A stretch of 43,166 bases of DNA from Bacillus sp. ZZV12-4809 (GTDB taxonomy: Bacteria > Bacillota > Bacilli > Bacillales > Cytobacillaceae): assembly GCF_009849585.1 (NCBI RefSeq), contig NZ_VCRN01000036.1, positions 1 through 43,166 of the forward strand. Reading direction: 5' to 3'. Shown one piece after another: positions 6,706-15,546 of the stretch. Under the pieces are notes generated by a model. The model ran no database searches. It was given only the letters and a program-made list of their open reading frames with translations, and was not told the DNA's origin. The position numbers and the translations under genes are program-made. Position 1 is the stretch's first letter; the number at the start of each line of letters is the position of its first letter.

Positions 6706-9534
6706 ATGAGCTGGATTAAGAAGCTTTTTCATATGTTTAAAGATAATGAAGAAGAATATGAGGAATTTGAAGAATACACAGATGAGAGAAACGATGAGAA
6801 ACAGCCTCCTCCTTCTCAAAGCACAAAAGAAAGTTCAAGAGATGTAGATGCTAAAGTAGTCTATCAATACCCAAAAGGCCAATTTCGTTTTCCGGTCATA
6901 CCTGACAGCGAAGCAGCCCGGGAAAATAACAGGCAGAAAAAGCAGGATCATAGCCTCAGACAGACAGTTAAAGAAACACCTGAAAAACGGGAGCCAAGGG
7001 GAAGAGAAACAGAGCGGCAGAAAAAATCAGAGGATTCTCCTTTCCATGAAAAAAGGGTGTCCCGTTCTGCAGAAAGGGAGCGGAAGAGAAATCCTGCCCC
7101 ATCACCTGCGAGTGAAGAAAAGATAATGACACGCAACGAAAGAGAGGCGGCCAATAAGAAAAGGCCTTTCCAGCCAACAGAAATTCCATCCCCGATATAC
7201 GGATTTAAGAGACCCGGTTCAAACACTCAAAAAGATCAGCCAGATAACGGGGAACAGGAAAGCAGCCGCAGGGAAATTACATATGATGAGGTTATGCGTA
7301 AAATTCAGCAGGCTCCTGTTAAACGGACGAAAACGAGGGAAAACGAACCCCTTAAAGATAGAGATACTGTCATTTCTGATAAGCAAGAAGAGTTCCGGGG
7401 TCAGGCAGCTGCACTTGAATCAGAGGAAACAGCAGTAAAAAAATATAAAATTGGTGAAGCCTCTGAATTAATGTTTGAATTTCCGGAGGAAAACTCTGAA
7501 TCAGATCGTTATGAAGAGGAAGTAAATGCAGCAGGACAGGATGAGCTGGAGCCTTTCAGTCATAATGATGCTGCCAAGCCAGCCGGCAATGAGCCTTTAA
7601 ACCAGGAAGAGAGCATGGATCAAGAGGGGAAATCAGAAATCAGCAGGTCACTTGCAAACATGATTGAAGAGGCTCTTTATGAAGAGGAAACAGAAGAAGA
7701 AACAGAAGAAATCCCAGGACAGGATGACTTGGGACCGCATGCTCTATCTGAGCAAGAGGCTCTAACTGTCACGGATAACAATCAATTAAATCAGGATATA
7801 AACATAGAATCAGAGAATGAAGAGGTAACTGATTCGGAGCAGGAAAAGATTGTACATGAAGAAAAGCCATCTTCCAGAGGGTCAATCCCATTCAATGTCA
7901 TTATGCTGAACAATGACAGAAAAAAATTGAACCAGCAAGAGAAAATAACAAAACCGGCAGATGAAAAAAAAAATAATATCGCGATGTTTCCATCTGAAAG
8001 CATTCAGCAGTCTGCTGCTTCAGCTGAAAGGATTGAAGATTATTCACCTTTACCAGAATCGGACAAAATAGAGGAACAGCAGTTATATCGTGAGGAGGAT
8101 GACATTTCCTATTATCAATTTCCTTCCCAGACATTACTAACGCCGCCGGTAATCATGAATGAAACTTCTGATTGGCTTTACGAACAGGAACAGATTTTAA
8201 ACTCCACCCTGCAGAATTTCAATGTCAGGGCCAGGGTTGTAAATGTTACGCAAGGACCTTCGGTTACAAGATTTGAAGTGCAGCCTGAACCCGGGGTCAA
8301 GGTGAATAAAATCACGAACCTCTCGGATGATATAAAGCTTAGTCTGGCAGCCAGGGATATTAGGATTGAGGCACCAATACCAGGAAAGCATACAATCGGC
8401 ATTGAGGTTCCAAACCAGAGCAGCCGTCCGGTATTTATCAGTGAGATCATAAACACACCTGAGTTCCAGAATGGCAGCTCCCCATTAACAGCTGTGCTTG
8501 GGCTGGATATCTCAGGCAAGCCGATTGTCACGGATTTAAGAAAAATGCCGCACGGTTTAATTGCCGGTGCAACGGGATCAGGAAAGAGCGTCTGCATCAA
8601 CACGATCCTGATAAGCCTTTTGTATAAGGCGAGTCCGGAAGAATTGAAGCTTCTTCTGATTGACCCGAAGATGGTCGAGCTTGCGCCATATAATCGAATC
8701 CCTCATTTGGTAAGCCCGGTTATTACCGATGTCAAAGCAGCAACAGCTGCTTTGAAATGGGCTGTAGAGGAAATGGAGCGAAGATATGAATTATTCGCCC
8801 ATGCCGGTGTGCGGGATATAAACCGTTTTAATGAGCTGGCAGAAGAGCATCAGCAATATTCAGAGAAGCTTCCATTTATGGTCATTGTGATCGATGAGCT
8901 CGCAGACCTTATGATGATGTCGCCGGCTGATGTGGAAGAAGCAATCTGCCGGATTGCACAGAAAGCCCGTGCCTGCGGAATGCATTTGATTATTGCAACC
9001 CAGCGTCCTTCGGTAGATGTTATTACCGGCTTAATAAAGGCAAACGTCCCAACAAGAATTGCATTCTCCGTGTCATCCCAAATTGATTCCAGAACAATTA
9101 TCGATATAAGCGGAGCCGAAAAACTGCTTGGCCGCGGCGATATGCTTTTCCTTGAAAATGGGTCCTCAAAGCCGGTCAGACTTCAGGGGACATTTGTTTC
9201 TGACAAAGAAATTGATGATGTCGTAGCTCATGTACGCAGGGAGCAAGAACCTGATTATTTATTTGAGCAGGAAGAACTTCTGAAAAAAGCCCAAGCCATT
9301 GAAGAAGAGGATGAACTGTTTTTTGAAGCATGCGAGTTTGTTGTTGATCAGGGATCCGCTTCCACTTCAAGTCTGCAAAGAAGATTTAAAATAGGCTATA
9401 ATAGGGCAGCCAGGCTGATTGATATGATGGAAAAACAAGGGTTTATTTCAGAAAATAGAGGAAGCAAACCAAGGGATGTCCTTATTACTGCTGCTGATCT
9501 TGAATCCATACAAGACACTAGTACATTAAATTAA
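6706..9534 (+). CDS. sftA: Soluble DNA translocase SftA (FtsK/SpoIIIE family)
   Basis: This is a 942-residue septum-associated DNA pump that clears chromosome arms from the closing septum. Residues 1-460 or so form a long, very acidic, low-complexity linker without transmembrane helices, which separates SftA from membrane-bound SpoIIIE. The motor follows: Walker [10 protein letters not shown] at about 621-629, Walker [10 protein letters not shown] at about 725-733, and the [12 protein letters not shown] motif characteristic of FtsK. A C-terminal winged-helix gamma domain (about 855-925, with [15 protein letters not shown]) should read oriented SRS/KOPS-like sites. The start MSWIKK matches the B. 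subtilis protein; a TTG nine bases upstream is also in frame. The ribosome site (GGAAAG) is weak for this region. No terminator follows before the next promoter. Confidence 0.95.
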   Translation: MSWIKKLFHMFKDNEEEYEEFEEYTDERNDEKQPPPSQSTKESSRDVDAKVVYQYPKGQFRFPVIPDSEAARENNRQKKQDHSLRQTVKETPEKREPRGRETERQKKSEDSPFHEKRVSRSAERERKRNPAPSPASEEKIMTRNEREAANKKRPFQPTEIPSPIYGFKRPGSNTQKDQPDNGEQESSRREITYDEVMRKIQQAPVKRTKTRENEPLKDRDTVISDKQEEFRGQAAALESEETAVKKYKIGEASELMFEFPEENSESDRYEEEVNAAGQDELEPFSHNDAAKPAGNEPLNQEESMDQEGKSEISRSLANMIEEALYEEETEEETEEIPGQDDLGPHALSEQEALTVTDNNQLNQDINIESENEEVTDSEQEKIVHEEKPSSRGSIPFNVIMLNNDRKKLNQQEKITKPADEKKNNIAMFPSESIQQSAASAERIEDYSPLPESDKIEEQQLYREEDDISYYQFPSQTLLTPPVIMNETSDWLYEQEQILNSTLQNFNVRARVVNVTQGPSVTRFEVQPEPGVKVNKITNLSDDIKLSLAARDIRIEAPIPGKHTIGIEVPNQSSRPVFISEIINTPEFQNGSSPLTAVLGLDISGKPIVTDLRKMPHGLIAGATGSGKSVCINTILISLLYKASPEELKLLLIDPKMVELAPYNRIPHLVSPVITDVKAATAALKWAVEEMERRYELFAHAGVRDINRFNELAEEHQQYSEKLPFMVIVIDELADLMMMSPADVEEAICRIAQKARACGMHLIIATQRPSVDVITGLIKANVPTRIAFSVSSQIDSRTIIDISGAEKLLGRGDMLFLENGSSKPVRLQGTFVSDKEIDDVVAHVRREQEPDYLFEQEELLKKAQAIEEEDELFFEACEFVVDQGSASTSSLQRRFKIGYNRAARLIDMMEKQGFISENRGSKPRDVLITAADLESIQDTSTLN

Positions 9535-9546
9535 TCCATGGTATTC

Positions 9547-9574
9547 TTTACTTGCATGTTTAAAATAATATAAA
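9547..9574 (+). promoter_or_regulatory. Candidate SigA promoter for the nicotinate phosphoribosyltransferase
   Basis: TTTACT (9547-9552) and TATAAA (9569-9574) are separated by 16 bp, matching 4/6 and 5/6 of the consensus. Predicted initiation at about 9581 would start the transcript just ahead of the structured leader at 9591. Confidence 0.5.
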
Positions 9575-9580
9575 TAACTA

Positions 9581-9690
9581 CTAAGATAACGAAGAAAGCA
9601 TTCAAGCTGGCCCCCAGCCGGCATATAGGCCTGCTCCTTGCTGCGCCAAGTCTGCAGGCAAATCTGCTTTCTTTCATGTTTGTAAGGAGC
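9581..9690 (+). ncRNA. Structured leader with anti-Shine-Dalgarno: candidate translational riboswitch
   Basis: The leader folds as a three-way junction: P1 pairs 9591-9600 with 9665-9674 (10 bp), P2 is a 6-bp hairpin 9606-9611/9617-9622, and P3 pairs 9629-9634 with 9654-9659 (GCCTGC/GCAGGC), topped by CTTG/CAAG (9637-9640/9647-9650). Inside P3, GCTCCTT at 9633-9639 is the exact complement of AAGGAGC at 9684-9690, the ribosome site of the next gene. Extended to 9633-9641 with 9682-9690, the helix is 9 bp with one G-U. Formation of P3 and of the sequestering helix are mutually exclusive, which is the logic of a translational switch. No terminator lies between leader and gene. It does not resemble the NAD-I (nadA) or pnuC-type NAD-II riboswitches as I know them. 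Pairing is seen in the sequence; ligand control is inference. Confidence 0.5.
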
Positions 9691-9695
9691 TTGGG

Positions 9696-10793
9696 ATGAA
9701 GGAAATTGAAATGAAGGTTAAGGGAGAAATAAAGCGTCTGACAAACCAGACCTTTAAATTTGATGAACGAGTAAGGGATGGCTGGTTTTCAGCGGTTTAC
9801 TTCTTAAAGACTAGAGAAATTGTTAAGAAATATCACGCAGATAAAATTGTAACCATGCAGTTCTTTCAAAAGAATCATGCCGTTCTATGCGGTACAGATG
9901 AGGTAATTGCGCTATTAAAAACATTTGCGGACCGGCCGGATGATTTGGAAATCCATTCTTTAAAAGATGGAGACAAGATTTCACCCTTTGAAACAGTAAT
10001 GACCATAACAGGAAGATATCAGGATTTTGGCTATCTCGAGGGAATCATTGACGGCATATTGGCCAGAAGAACTTCTGTTGCCACAAATGTTTATAATGTG
10101 GTAAAGGCAGCAGGAGTTTCCGGTGTTCAAAAACAGGTCATCTTCATGGGGGACCGTGATGATCATTTCACCACCCAGGCAGGTGATGGATATGCTGCCT
10201 ATATTGGGGGTGCAACAGCCCAGGCAACCCATGCCATGAACGAATGGTGGGGCAAAAAGGGCATGGGAACAATGCCGCACGCACTGATTCAAATGTTTAA
10301 AGGAGATATCGTTGCGGCTACTGAAGCTTATCAGGAGACGTTTCCTGAAGACGATTTAGTTGCGCTGGTAGATTACAATAATGATGCCATTACGGATTCC
10401 CTGAAAGTCGCAAGGGCTTTTGGCGATGAACTTATCGGTGTAAGGGTTGACACATCCCGAACAATGATAGATCAATATTTCTTAAGAAATCAGCATCTCC
10501 TGGGGACTTTTGACCCGCGCGGAGTCAATGCTGAACTTATTTTTGCTTTAAGAAAAGCACTTAATGACGAAGGCTTCGGCCATGTCAAGATTGTGGTGAG
10601 CGGAGGTTTCACCGAATCACGAATCAGAGAATTTGAAGAAAAAGGTGTACCGGTAGATACCTACGGTGTCGGAAGCAGCCTGTTGAAGATCAACACTGGG
10701 TTTACAGGGGATAATGTGATGATAGACGGCAAACATGCAGCCAAGGCAGGACGACGTTACCGCCCTAACCCCCGCCTTGAGAAGGTTGAATAA
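9696..10793 (+). CDS. Nicotinate phosphoribosyltransferase (short type II PRT form)
   Basis: This is a 365-residue enzyme that joins nicotinate to PRPP, with ATP hydrolysis, to give nicotinate mononucleotide in the Preiss-Handler NAD salvage route. Family signatures are present: an FDERVRDGWFSAVYFLKT start, the GDRDDHFTTQAGDGYAAYIGG segment, GTMPHALIQM, the VDYNNDA motif that contributes to phosphate/PRPP binding, IGVRVDTS and the C-terminal YGVGSSL. The protein is much shorter than the about 490-residue PncB/YueK of B. subtilis and resembles the compact archaeal and Bacillus cereus-type form. The ATG at 9696 is six bases after AAGGAG. The gene has its own promoter and a structured leader that can mask that ribosome site. 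It lies between sftA and murC. Confidence 0.88.
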   Translation: MKEIEMKVKGEIKRLTNQTFKFDERVRDGWFSAVYFLKTREIVKKYHADKIVTMQFFQKNHAVLCGTDEVIALLKTFADRPDDLEIHSLKDGDKISPFETVMTITGRYQDFGYLEGIIDGILARRTSVATNVYNVVKAAGVSGVQKQVIFMGDRDDHFTTQAGDGYAAYIGGATAQATHAMNEWWGKKGMGTMPHALIQMFKGDIVAATEAYQETFPEDDLVALVDYNNDAITDSLKVARAFGDELIGVRVDTSRTMIDQYFLRNQHLLGTFDPRGVNAELIFALRKALNDEGFGHVKIVVSGGFTESRIREFEEKGVPVDTYGVGSSLLKINTGFTGDNVMIDGKHAAKAGRRYRPNPRLEKVE

Positions 10794-11129
10794 CTGAGCG
10801 ATACTTCCCATTAGAAATGGAAGGCTCAATTCTGAGATTGCATCCTTGCCGCAGTGCTTAACAGCTCCGGTGCGAGAATAGAGAGTCTTCCTGAAATCTA
10901 ATGTCTTATATTTTATATTCAAAGAATAAACAGCTGGCAATACGTTACATAGTTTTTAAAATTGATTAATGATATAATGATTCAATACATTAAAGCGCAA
11001 GTAAAATAATTTACAGCAGAATAGCATAGCAGCACAGTCACGGAAGTATGTCCTCACAGGGGATATGCGCAAAACTAGATATATGTCATATACTGTTTTA
11101 CAGATATACGATGGTTGGAGGTTCTTTAT
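10794..11129 (+). promoter_or_regulatory. Intergenic region with an extended -10 promoter candidate for murC
   Basis: TGATATAAT at 10970-10978 is a full extended -10 element with no strong -35, about 145 nt ahead of murC. A hairpin lies right after the preceding gene (10795-10799 with 10824-10828, plus an inner stem), but it lacks a T tract and is not a convincing terminator. The remaining sequence shows no gene. Confidence 0.4.
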
Positions 11130-12425
11130 ATGACTATTTACCATTTCGTAGGTATAAAGGGGTCCGGAATGAGTGCATTGGCACAAGTTCTGCATGATAT
11201 GAACTATCAGGTTCAAGGCTCCGATTTTGAGAAACACTTTTTTACGCAGGTTGCACTTGAAAAATCCGGAATAAAGATCCTTCCCTTTCAAAAGGAAAAT
11301 ATACAGCCGGGCATGACGGTAATTGCCGGGAATGCATATCCGGACACGCATGAAGAAATTGAGGAAGCAATGAAGCTTGGCTTGCCTGTAGTGCGCTATC
11401 ACCGCTTTTTAGGTGACTTTATGAAGAATTTTACAAGTATCGCAGTGACAGGAGCACATGGAAAAACATCGACTACAGGCTTGCTTGCACATGTTATGAG
11501 AGGTGCAAAACCAACTTCCTTCCTAATTGGAGACGGTACGGGCAAAGGGGACGAAAAGGCTGAGTATTTTGTTTTCGAAGCTTGCGAATATAGAAGACAC
11601 TTCCTTTCTTATTACCCGGATTATGCAATTATGACGAATATAGATTTTGACCACCCTGACTACTTTGCCAATGTTGAAGATGTTTTCTCTGCTTTTCAGG
11701 AAATGTCTTGGCAAGTGAACAAGGGCATTTTTGCATGCGGTGATGACGAGCAGCTGCAAAAAATCCAGGCTAAAGTGCCTGTCGTATTTTACGGTTTTGG
11801 GGATGAAAATGATTTCCAGGCACGCAATGTGGTAAAGACGACTGAAGGGACAACATTTGACGTTTTTGTCCGCAATACCTTCTATGAGACGTTCTCAATT
11901 GCCGCCTATGGAGATCATAACGTTTTGAACTCTTTAGCTGTCATCGCTTTATGTCACTATGAAGAGATCGATGCGAAGATTGTTCGGGAACAGCTTCTTT
12001 CCTTTGGAGGGGTGAAAAGAAGATTTTCCGAGAAGAAAGTGGGCTCTCAGGTAATTATTGATGACTATGCACACCATCCGACAGAAATTAAGGCAACTGT
12101 AGAAGCTGCCAGACAAAAGTATCCTGATAAAGAAGTTGTCGCGGTTTTCCAGCCGCATACCTTTACGAGAACTCAGGCCTTTCTTGAAGATTTTGCATCA
12201 AGCTTAAATTTGGCTGACAAAGTTTATCTTTGTGAAATTTTTGGCTCTGCTCGTGAAAACCATGGAAAACTCACGATTAATGACTTAAAGGAAAAAATTC
12301 CGAATGCACAAATTTTAAACGAAGAAGAAACTGCTGTCCTAAGGAATCATGAGGAAAGCGTAATTATGTTTATGGGTGCCGGGGATATCCAAAAATTCCA
12401 GCAGGCATACGAAAACCAATTATAA
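11130..12425 (+). CDS. murC: UDP-N-acetylmuramate--L-alanine ligase
   Basis: This 431-residue cytosolic ligase adds L-alanine to UDP-MurNAc, the first amino-acid step of peptidoglycan precursor synthesis, using ATP. The N-terminal UDP-binding motif [14 protein letters not shown], the ATP-binding loop [10 protein letters not shown] at about 106-115, the [12 protein letters not shown] segment and the [11 protein letters not shown] motif of the C-terminal domain are all present. Length is typical of Bacillus MurC. The ATG at 11130 follows GGAGG by eight bases, and the start MTIYHFVG aligns with the B. subtilis protein; a GTG or other start further upstream is unnecessary. A bidirectional terminator at 12431-12467 ends it. 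Confidence 0.97.
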   Translation: MTIYHFVGIKGSGMSALAQVLHDMNYQVQGSDFEKHFFTQVALEKSGIKILPFQKENIQPGMTVIAGNAYPDTHEEIEEAMKLGLPVVRYHRFLGDFMKNFTSIAVTGAHGKTSTTGLLAHVMRGAKPTSFLIGDGTGKGDEKAEYFVFEACEYRRHFLSYYPDYAIMTNIDFDHPDYFANVEDVFSAFQEMSWQVNKGIFACGDDEQLQKIQAKVPVVFYGFGDENDFQARNVVKTTEGTTFDVFVRNTFYETFSIAAYGDHNVLNSLAVIALCHYEEIDAKIVREQLLSFGGVKRRFSEKKVGSQVIIDDYAHHPTEIKATVEAARQKYPDKEVVAVFQPHTFTRTQAFLEDFASSLNLADKVYLCEIFGSARENHGKLTINDLKEKIPNAQILNEEETAVLRNHEESVIMFMGAGDIQKFQQAYENQL

Positions 12426-12430
12426 TATAT

Positions 12431-12467
12431 AAAAAAGGATGCTCCGCTCAGGAAGCATCCTTTTTTT
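12431..12467. terminator. Bidirectional terminator between murC and the M29 aminopeptidase
   Basis: An A/T-flanked stem (12431-12443 with 12453-12467, core GGATGCT/AGCATCC) has long A and T runs on either side and serves the two convergent genes. Confidence 0.9.
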
Positions 12468-12475
12468 CATAGAGT

Positions 12476-13591
12476 TTATTTTAAGTTCTCAGGATTTAAC
12501 GGTTCCAATTCAGCAATAACGAACCGCCCGTCTTTACGGATTAAAACATCGTCAAAGTAGATCTCACCCCCGCCGTAGTCAGGACGCTGGATATTGACCA
12601 TATCCCAGTGGATATTGGATTTATTGCCATTATACGCTTCGTCATAGCATTGTCCCGGAGTAAAGTGGAAGCTTCCATCGATTTTCTCATCGAACAGGAT
12701 ATCCTGCATCGGATGTAGAATATAAGGGTTAACTCCAATGGCGAATTCACCAATATAGCGCGCACCTTCATCTGTATCAAAGATTTTATTAAGGCGTTCG
12801 CTGTCATTTGCTTCCGCTTCCACGATTTTTCCGTCTTTAAATGTCAGTTTTACATTTTCAAAGGTAAAACCATGGTATGGGGATGGTGTGTTATAGGTGA
12901 TAATGCCGTTAACAGACTCACGGACAGGGGCTGTATAGACCTCTCCATCAGGGATATTCATCTGGCCGGAGCATTTGATCGCCGGTATATCCTTAATCGA
13001 GAAGGACAGATCTGTACCAGGACCAGTGATTCGGACTTTATCTGTTTTATTCATTAATTCCACAAGGCTGTCCATTGCTTTGTCCATTTTACCGTAATCC
13101 AAATTGCAGACATCAAAATAGAAATCTTCAAATGCCTCTGTGCTCATTTTTGCCAATTGGGCCATGGAAGCATTAGGATAGCGGAGAACCACCCACTTCG
13201 TTTTTGGCACACGGATTTCTCTATGTACTTTTTGCCCGATTGTCGATCCATGGATTTTCATTTTATCATCCGGCACATCAGCCTGTTCGTTGATGTTGTC
13301 CCCGGAACGAAGTCCTATGTATGCATCCATTTTGCTCATAACATTTGCTTCAAATTCAGCCATCATATTGAATTGCTCTTCTTGTGCTCCTAATAGCAGG
13401 GAACGATCCACCTGATGATCTTTTAAAGATACAAATGGATATCCTCCAGCAGCGTATGCTTCCTTCACCAGTGCCGTCACTAGTTCTTTCTGCAGACCAA
13501 AATTTTCAATAAGAATTTTCTCGCCTTTCTGAAGACGGACTGAATAGTTAATCAAATTTTTCGCGAGTTTTTCAATACGGGGATCTTTCAT
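12476..13591 (-). CDS. M29 family metallo-aminopeptidase (AmpS-like)
   Basis: This is a 371-residue cytosolic aminopeptidase of family M29 (aminopeptidase T/S/PepS), which removes N-terminal residues with two metal ions. Family signatures include IPDGEVYTAPVRESVNG (with a ligand Glu), an EFAIGVNPYI segment carrying the second conserved Glu, and the late IHWDMV motif supplying His and Asp ligands. The protein is about 40 residues shorter than B. subtilis AmpS (about 410), so it may be a separate subgroup; I leave the symbol blank. The ATG at 13591 is preceded by GGAGG at nine bases. It is convergent with murC, with which it shares a terminator. Confidence 0.88.
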   Translation of the reverse strand: MKDPRIEKLAKNLINYSVRLQKGEKILIENFGLQKELVTALVKEAYAAGGYPFVSLKDHQVDRSLLLGAQEEQFNMMAEFEANVMSKMDAYIGLRSGDNINEQADVPDDKMKIHGSTIGQKVHREIRVPKTKWVVLRYPNASMAQLAKMSTEAFEDFYFDVCNLDYGKMDKAMDSLVELMNKTDKVRITGPGTDLSFSIKDIPAIKCSGQMNIPDGEVYTAPVRESVNGIITYNTPSPYHGFTFENVKLTFKDGKIVEAEANDSERLNKIFDTDEGARYIGEFAIGVNPYILHPMQDILFDEKIDGSFHFTPGQCYDEAYNGNKSNIHWDMVNIQRPDYGGGEIYFDDVLIRKDGRFVIAELEPLNPENLK

Positions 13592-13716
13592 GGATAAATT
13601 CCTCCATTAAATTTATTTTTCCGACAACTATTATTGTACCCGAAATAAATGATTTTGTTTAATCTTTTCCAATTGTGCTAATATTTACTTTAACAGATGA
13701 AAATAACCGTATGAGA

Positions 13717-13742
13717 AGGAATTTGGACATTACAAGTGGAAT
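13717..13742 (+). promoter_or_regulatory. SigH-type promoter upstream of ytxG
   Basis: AGGAATT (13717-13723) and GTGGAAT (13736-13742) with a 12-bp spacer match the SigH consensus (RnAGGAwWW, 11-12 bp, RnnGAAT) at essentially every defined position. The ytxGHJ operon of B. subtilis is known to have SigH control. Confidence 0.7.
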
Positions 13743-13759
13743 CTATTAATGTACTCCTG

Positions 13760-13784
13760 GTTTAGAGGCAGTGCATCTGGGTAA
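13760..13784 (+). promoter_or_regulatory. SigB-type general stress promoter upstream of ytxG
   Basis: GTTTAG (13760-13765) and GGGTAA (13779-13784) with a 13-bp spacer fit the SigB consensus (GTTTAA, 12-14 bp, GGGTAT) with one mismatch in each box. It lies just downstream of the SigH-type site, so the operon has tandem alternative-sigma promoters. Confidence 0.7.
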
Positions 13785-13818
13785 AAAGGTATTATACAGA
13801 CAACCGGAGGTGTAGGAA

Positions 13819-14304
13819 TTGGAAATAATTTTATACTTAAGTGTAGCAGTCATTGCGATTGCATTCCTGGTTTTGGTCATTTATTTGGCAAAAACATTAA
13901 AATCCTTACAAGGGACATTAGATAACGTATCACACACATTGGCAGGTCTTGAAAGGCAATTAGATGGTGTCACGAAGGAAACAACAGTCCTGCTGCATAA
14001 AACTAATTCACTGGCAACAGATATTCAGCAGAAGTCTGAGAATCTGAACAGTGTCGTAACAGCGGTAAAAGAAGTTGGTGACTCTGTCCGCAAATTCAAT
14101 GGATCCATTCAGAAAATCACATCTTCTGTCAATACACAGCTTGAACAGAATAAAGATAAAATCTCACAGGTAGTTCAGTGGAGCAATGTTCTTCTTGAAA
14201 TCAAGGATAAGTGGAAAATGAGAAAAGAAGACCCCTATCAGTACAATGTAGGCGAGAAACAAATGCTTCCGCCCGAACGCCAGAGAGAGAGAGCAAGATA
14301 CTAG
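13819..14304 (+). CDS. ytxG: DUF948 general stress protein YtxG
   Basis: This is a 161-residue protein with one N-terminal membrane helix (about residues 3-24), followed by a long, mostly helical cytoplasmic region of heptad-like repeats and a polar C-terminus. This is the DUF948 family. It is a general stress protein in B. subtilis, with unknown molecular function. The start is a TTG at 13819, eight bases after GGAGG; no nearby ATG has a ribosome site. It is the first gene of ytxGH, under the tandem SigH/SigB promoters upstream. The next gene follows after 22 bases. Confidence 0.88.
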   Translation: MEIILYLSVAVIAIAFLVLVIYLAKTLKSLQGTLDNVSHTLAGLERQLDGVTKETTVLLHKTNSLATDIQQKSENLNSVVTAVKEVGDSVRKFNGSIQKITSSVNTQLEQNKDKISQVVQWSNVLLEIKDKWKMRKEDPYQYNVGEKQMLPPERQRERARY

Positions 14305-14326
14305 AATTAGAGGAGGAAAAAAGAGA

Positions 14327-14824
14327 ATGAATACTCAAGAACGTACTCAATTTGATTCAAACCAGGTGAAAACAGAGGAAAATATCAATACGAAAGATTT
14401 TATGATTGGTGCTCTTATAGGAGGCATGGTTGGCGCAGCTACCGCTTTGTTCCTGGCTCCAAAATCAGGGAAAGAACTTCAGAGTGATTTAAGCGAAAAA
14501 GCGGCTATCTTAAAAGAAAAATCAGGACAGTATCGTGAAACAGCAATGACAAAAGGAACTGAACTGGCTAATGCAGCGAAAGAGAAAACAAATGTATTAA
14601 CTCAAACAGTGACCAAGCAATCCAATCAGCTTGTAAATAAAGTGAAGAGCTTAAAAGAAAATGGACAAGCTTCTGCAAATGGCACAGCCGAAGAAGAGGG
14701 AGAAGCCATCAATAACGAAGCATTTCAGACTGAAGGAAATGCGCCAGTAAATGATGCGGAAATCCAAATTAAGCTGGAAGAAACGAAAAAAGCTTTTGAC
14801 GAAACCGAGCAAAAGTATAATTAA
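14327..14824 (+). CDS. ytxH: YtxH-domain general stress protein
   Basis: This is a 165-residue protein. Residues of about 24-48 form the hallmark glycine/alanine-rich membrane segment (GALIGGMVGAATALFLAP) followed by KSGKELQSDL, which defines the YtxH family (gas-vesicle GvpP-like). The rest is a charged helical, coiled-coil-like tail. Function is unknown beyond general stress induction. The ATG at 14327 follows GAGGAGGAAA. It is cotranscribed with ytxG, and a terminator at 14841-14880 follows, separating it from ytxJ. Confidence 0.88.
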   Translation: MNTQERTQFDSNQVKTEENINTKDFMIGALIGGMVGAATALFLAPKSGKELQSDLSEKAAILKEKSGQYRETAMTKGTELANAAKEKTNVLTQTVTKQSNQLVNKVKSLKENGQASANGTAEEEGEAINNEAFQTEGNAPVNDAEIQIKLEETKKAFDETEQKYN

Positions 14825-14840
14825 TTTTATTTGTTTAAAC

Positions 14841-14880
14841 AACGGTGAAGTGGTACGATTACTTCACCGTTATTTAATTT
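14841..14880 (+). terminator. Terminator after ytxH
   Basis: An 11-bp perfect stem (14841-14851 with 14861-14871, AACGGTGAAGT/ACTTCACCGTT) with a 9-nt loop is followed by ATTTAATTT. The T tract is weak, so partial readthrough to ytxJ is possible. Confidence 0.65.
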
Positions 14881-14939
14881 CTTAAGCTGTTTGCTGCTTT
14901 TTCAAAATGTTTAACTTGCTGAACTGATCTTCCCTGTGG

Positions 14940-15110
14940 GCACTTGATCCTCGAAAACGGACTTTCTTCGTGCGGTGCTATTCGACGAAACATTTCAAAA
15001 TCTGCGGGAGGAGCGGGAAGTGTAAGAATACGCAGGACAAGCCCTTCAGGCACTCGCCCCGCGGGTTCGCTGTGTGCCTGGAACAGATATCAGCGGGCAG
15101 AATTCTTAAC
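14940..15110. repeat. Bacillaceae dispersed intergenic repeat, degenerate copy
   Basis: This GC-rich segment between ytxH and ytxJ has no ribosome sites. The ATCCTCGAAAACGGA start, the GGGAGGAGCGGGAAGTG middle and the CGCCCCGCGG..GTGCCTGGAACAG..ATATCAGC end resemble a noncoding repeat that I recall in many Bacillus genomes (ending GTGCCTG..CGGAAATCAAC). An internal inverted pair AGGCAC/GTGCCT (about 15048-15079) is present. Recognition is from memory and needs a genome search. Open frames over it are incidental. Confidence 0.5.
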
Positions 15111-15186
15111 CCTAAAATAGCAATCTTTGATAAAGGCGATTTTAAAAGAGCAAGGCATTGCCTGGCTTGGATTGGAGGAAATAAAA

Positions 15187-15516
15187 ATGAAAAAATTTGA
15201 AAGTCATGAAGCATTTGATCAAGAGGTGAAATCAGGCGGGCAGCTGCTGGTTTTAAAGCATAGTTCCACATGCCCCGTGAGCGGAGCGGCGTATGAAGAA
15301 TATGAAAGCTTTGTAAAAGAGCATAAAGATGTAAATGCTTATTACTTAGTTGTTCAGGAAGATCGCCCTTTATCCAATCACATTGCAGAAACGTTTCATA
15401 TTAAACATGAATCTCCTCAGGCAATTCTGTTTAATAAAGGAGATGTTGTATGGCATGCATCGCATTGGAAAGTTACATATGACTCCCTTTTGAGAGTTAT
15501 TGAGGAAAACAAATAA
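15187..15516 (+). CDS. ytxJ: Monothiol bacilliredoxin BrxC (YtxJ)
   Basis: This is a 109-residue thioredoxin-fold protein. The redox centre is TCPVS with a single active cysteine at residue 29, the monothiol pattern of YtxJ/BrxC, which removes or transfers bacillithiol from proteins in the cytosol. The cis-proline segment SPQAIL lies at about residue 77. The ATG at 15187 follows GGAGG by eight bases; the open frame extends upstream into the dispersed repeat, but those starts lack ribosome sites. In B. subtilis it is the third gene of ytxGHJ; here a terminator and a 170-bp repeat intervene, so part of its expression may come from another promoter. Confidence 0.9.
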   Translation: MKKFESHEAFDQEVKSGGQLLVLKHSSTCPVSGAAYEEYESFVKEHKDVNAYYLVVQEDRPLSNHIAETFHIKHESPQAILFNKGDVVWHASHWKVTYDSLLRVIEENK

Positions 15517-15546
15517 AACCCATCCAATCGGATGGGTTTTTAATTT
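15515..15546. terminator. Bidirectional terminator between ytxJ and the FtsA-like gene
   Basis: A 10-bp stem (15516-15525 with 15529-15538, core ACCCATCC/GGATGGGT) with a tiny loop is flanked by A-rich and T-rich tracts on both sides, so it serves both convergent genes. Confidence 0.85.

Noticed and set aside
8178..8603. 141-codon minus-strand open frame inside sftA
   Set aside because: Lies wholly opposite the conserved SftA motor domain, has no ribosome site, and reflects codon bias of the sense gene.
10795..10828. Terminator after the nicotinate phosphoribosyltransferase gene
   Set aside because: A stem exists but no T tract follows, so termination is not supported.
10956..11402. 148-codon minus-strand open frame across the murC start
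   Set aside because: Overlaps the murC promoter and N-terminus; cysteine- and histidine-rich translation typical of antisense frames.
14970..15271. Open frames on both strands over the ytxH-ytxJ gap
   Set aside because: They fall in the noncoding dispersed repeat and run into ytxJ; no ribosome sites.
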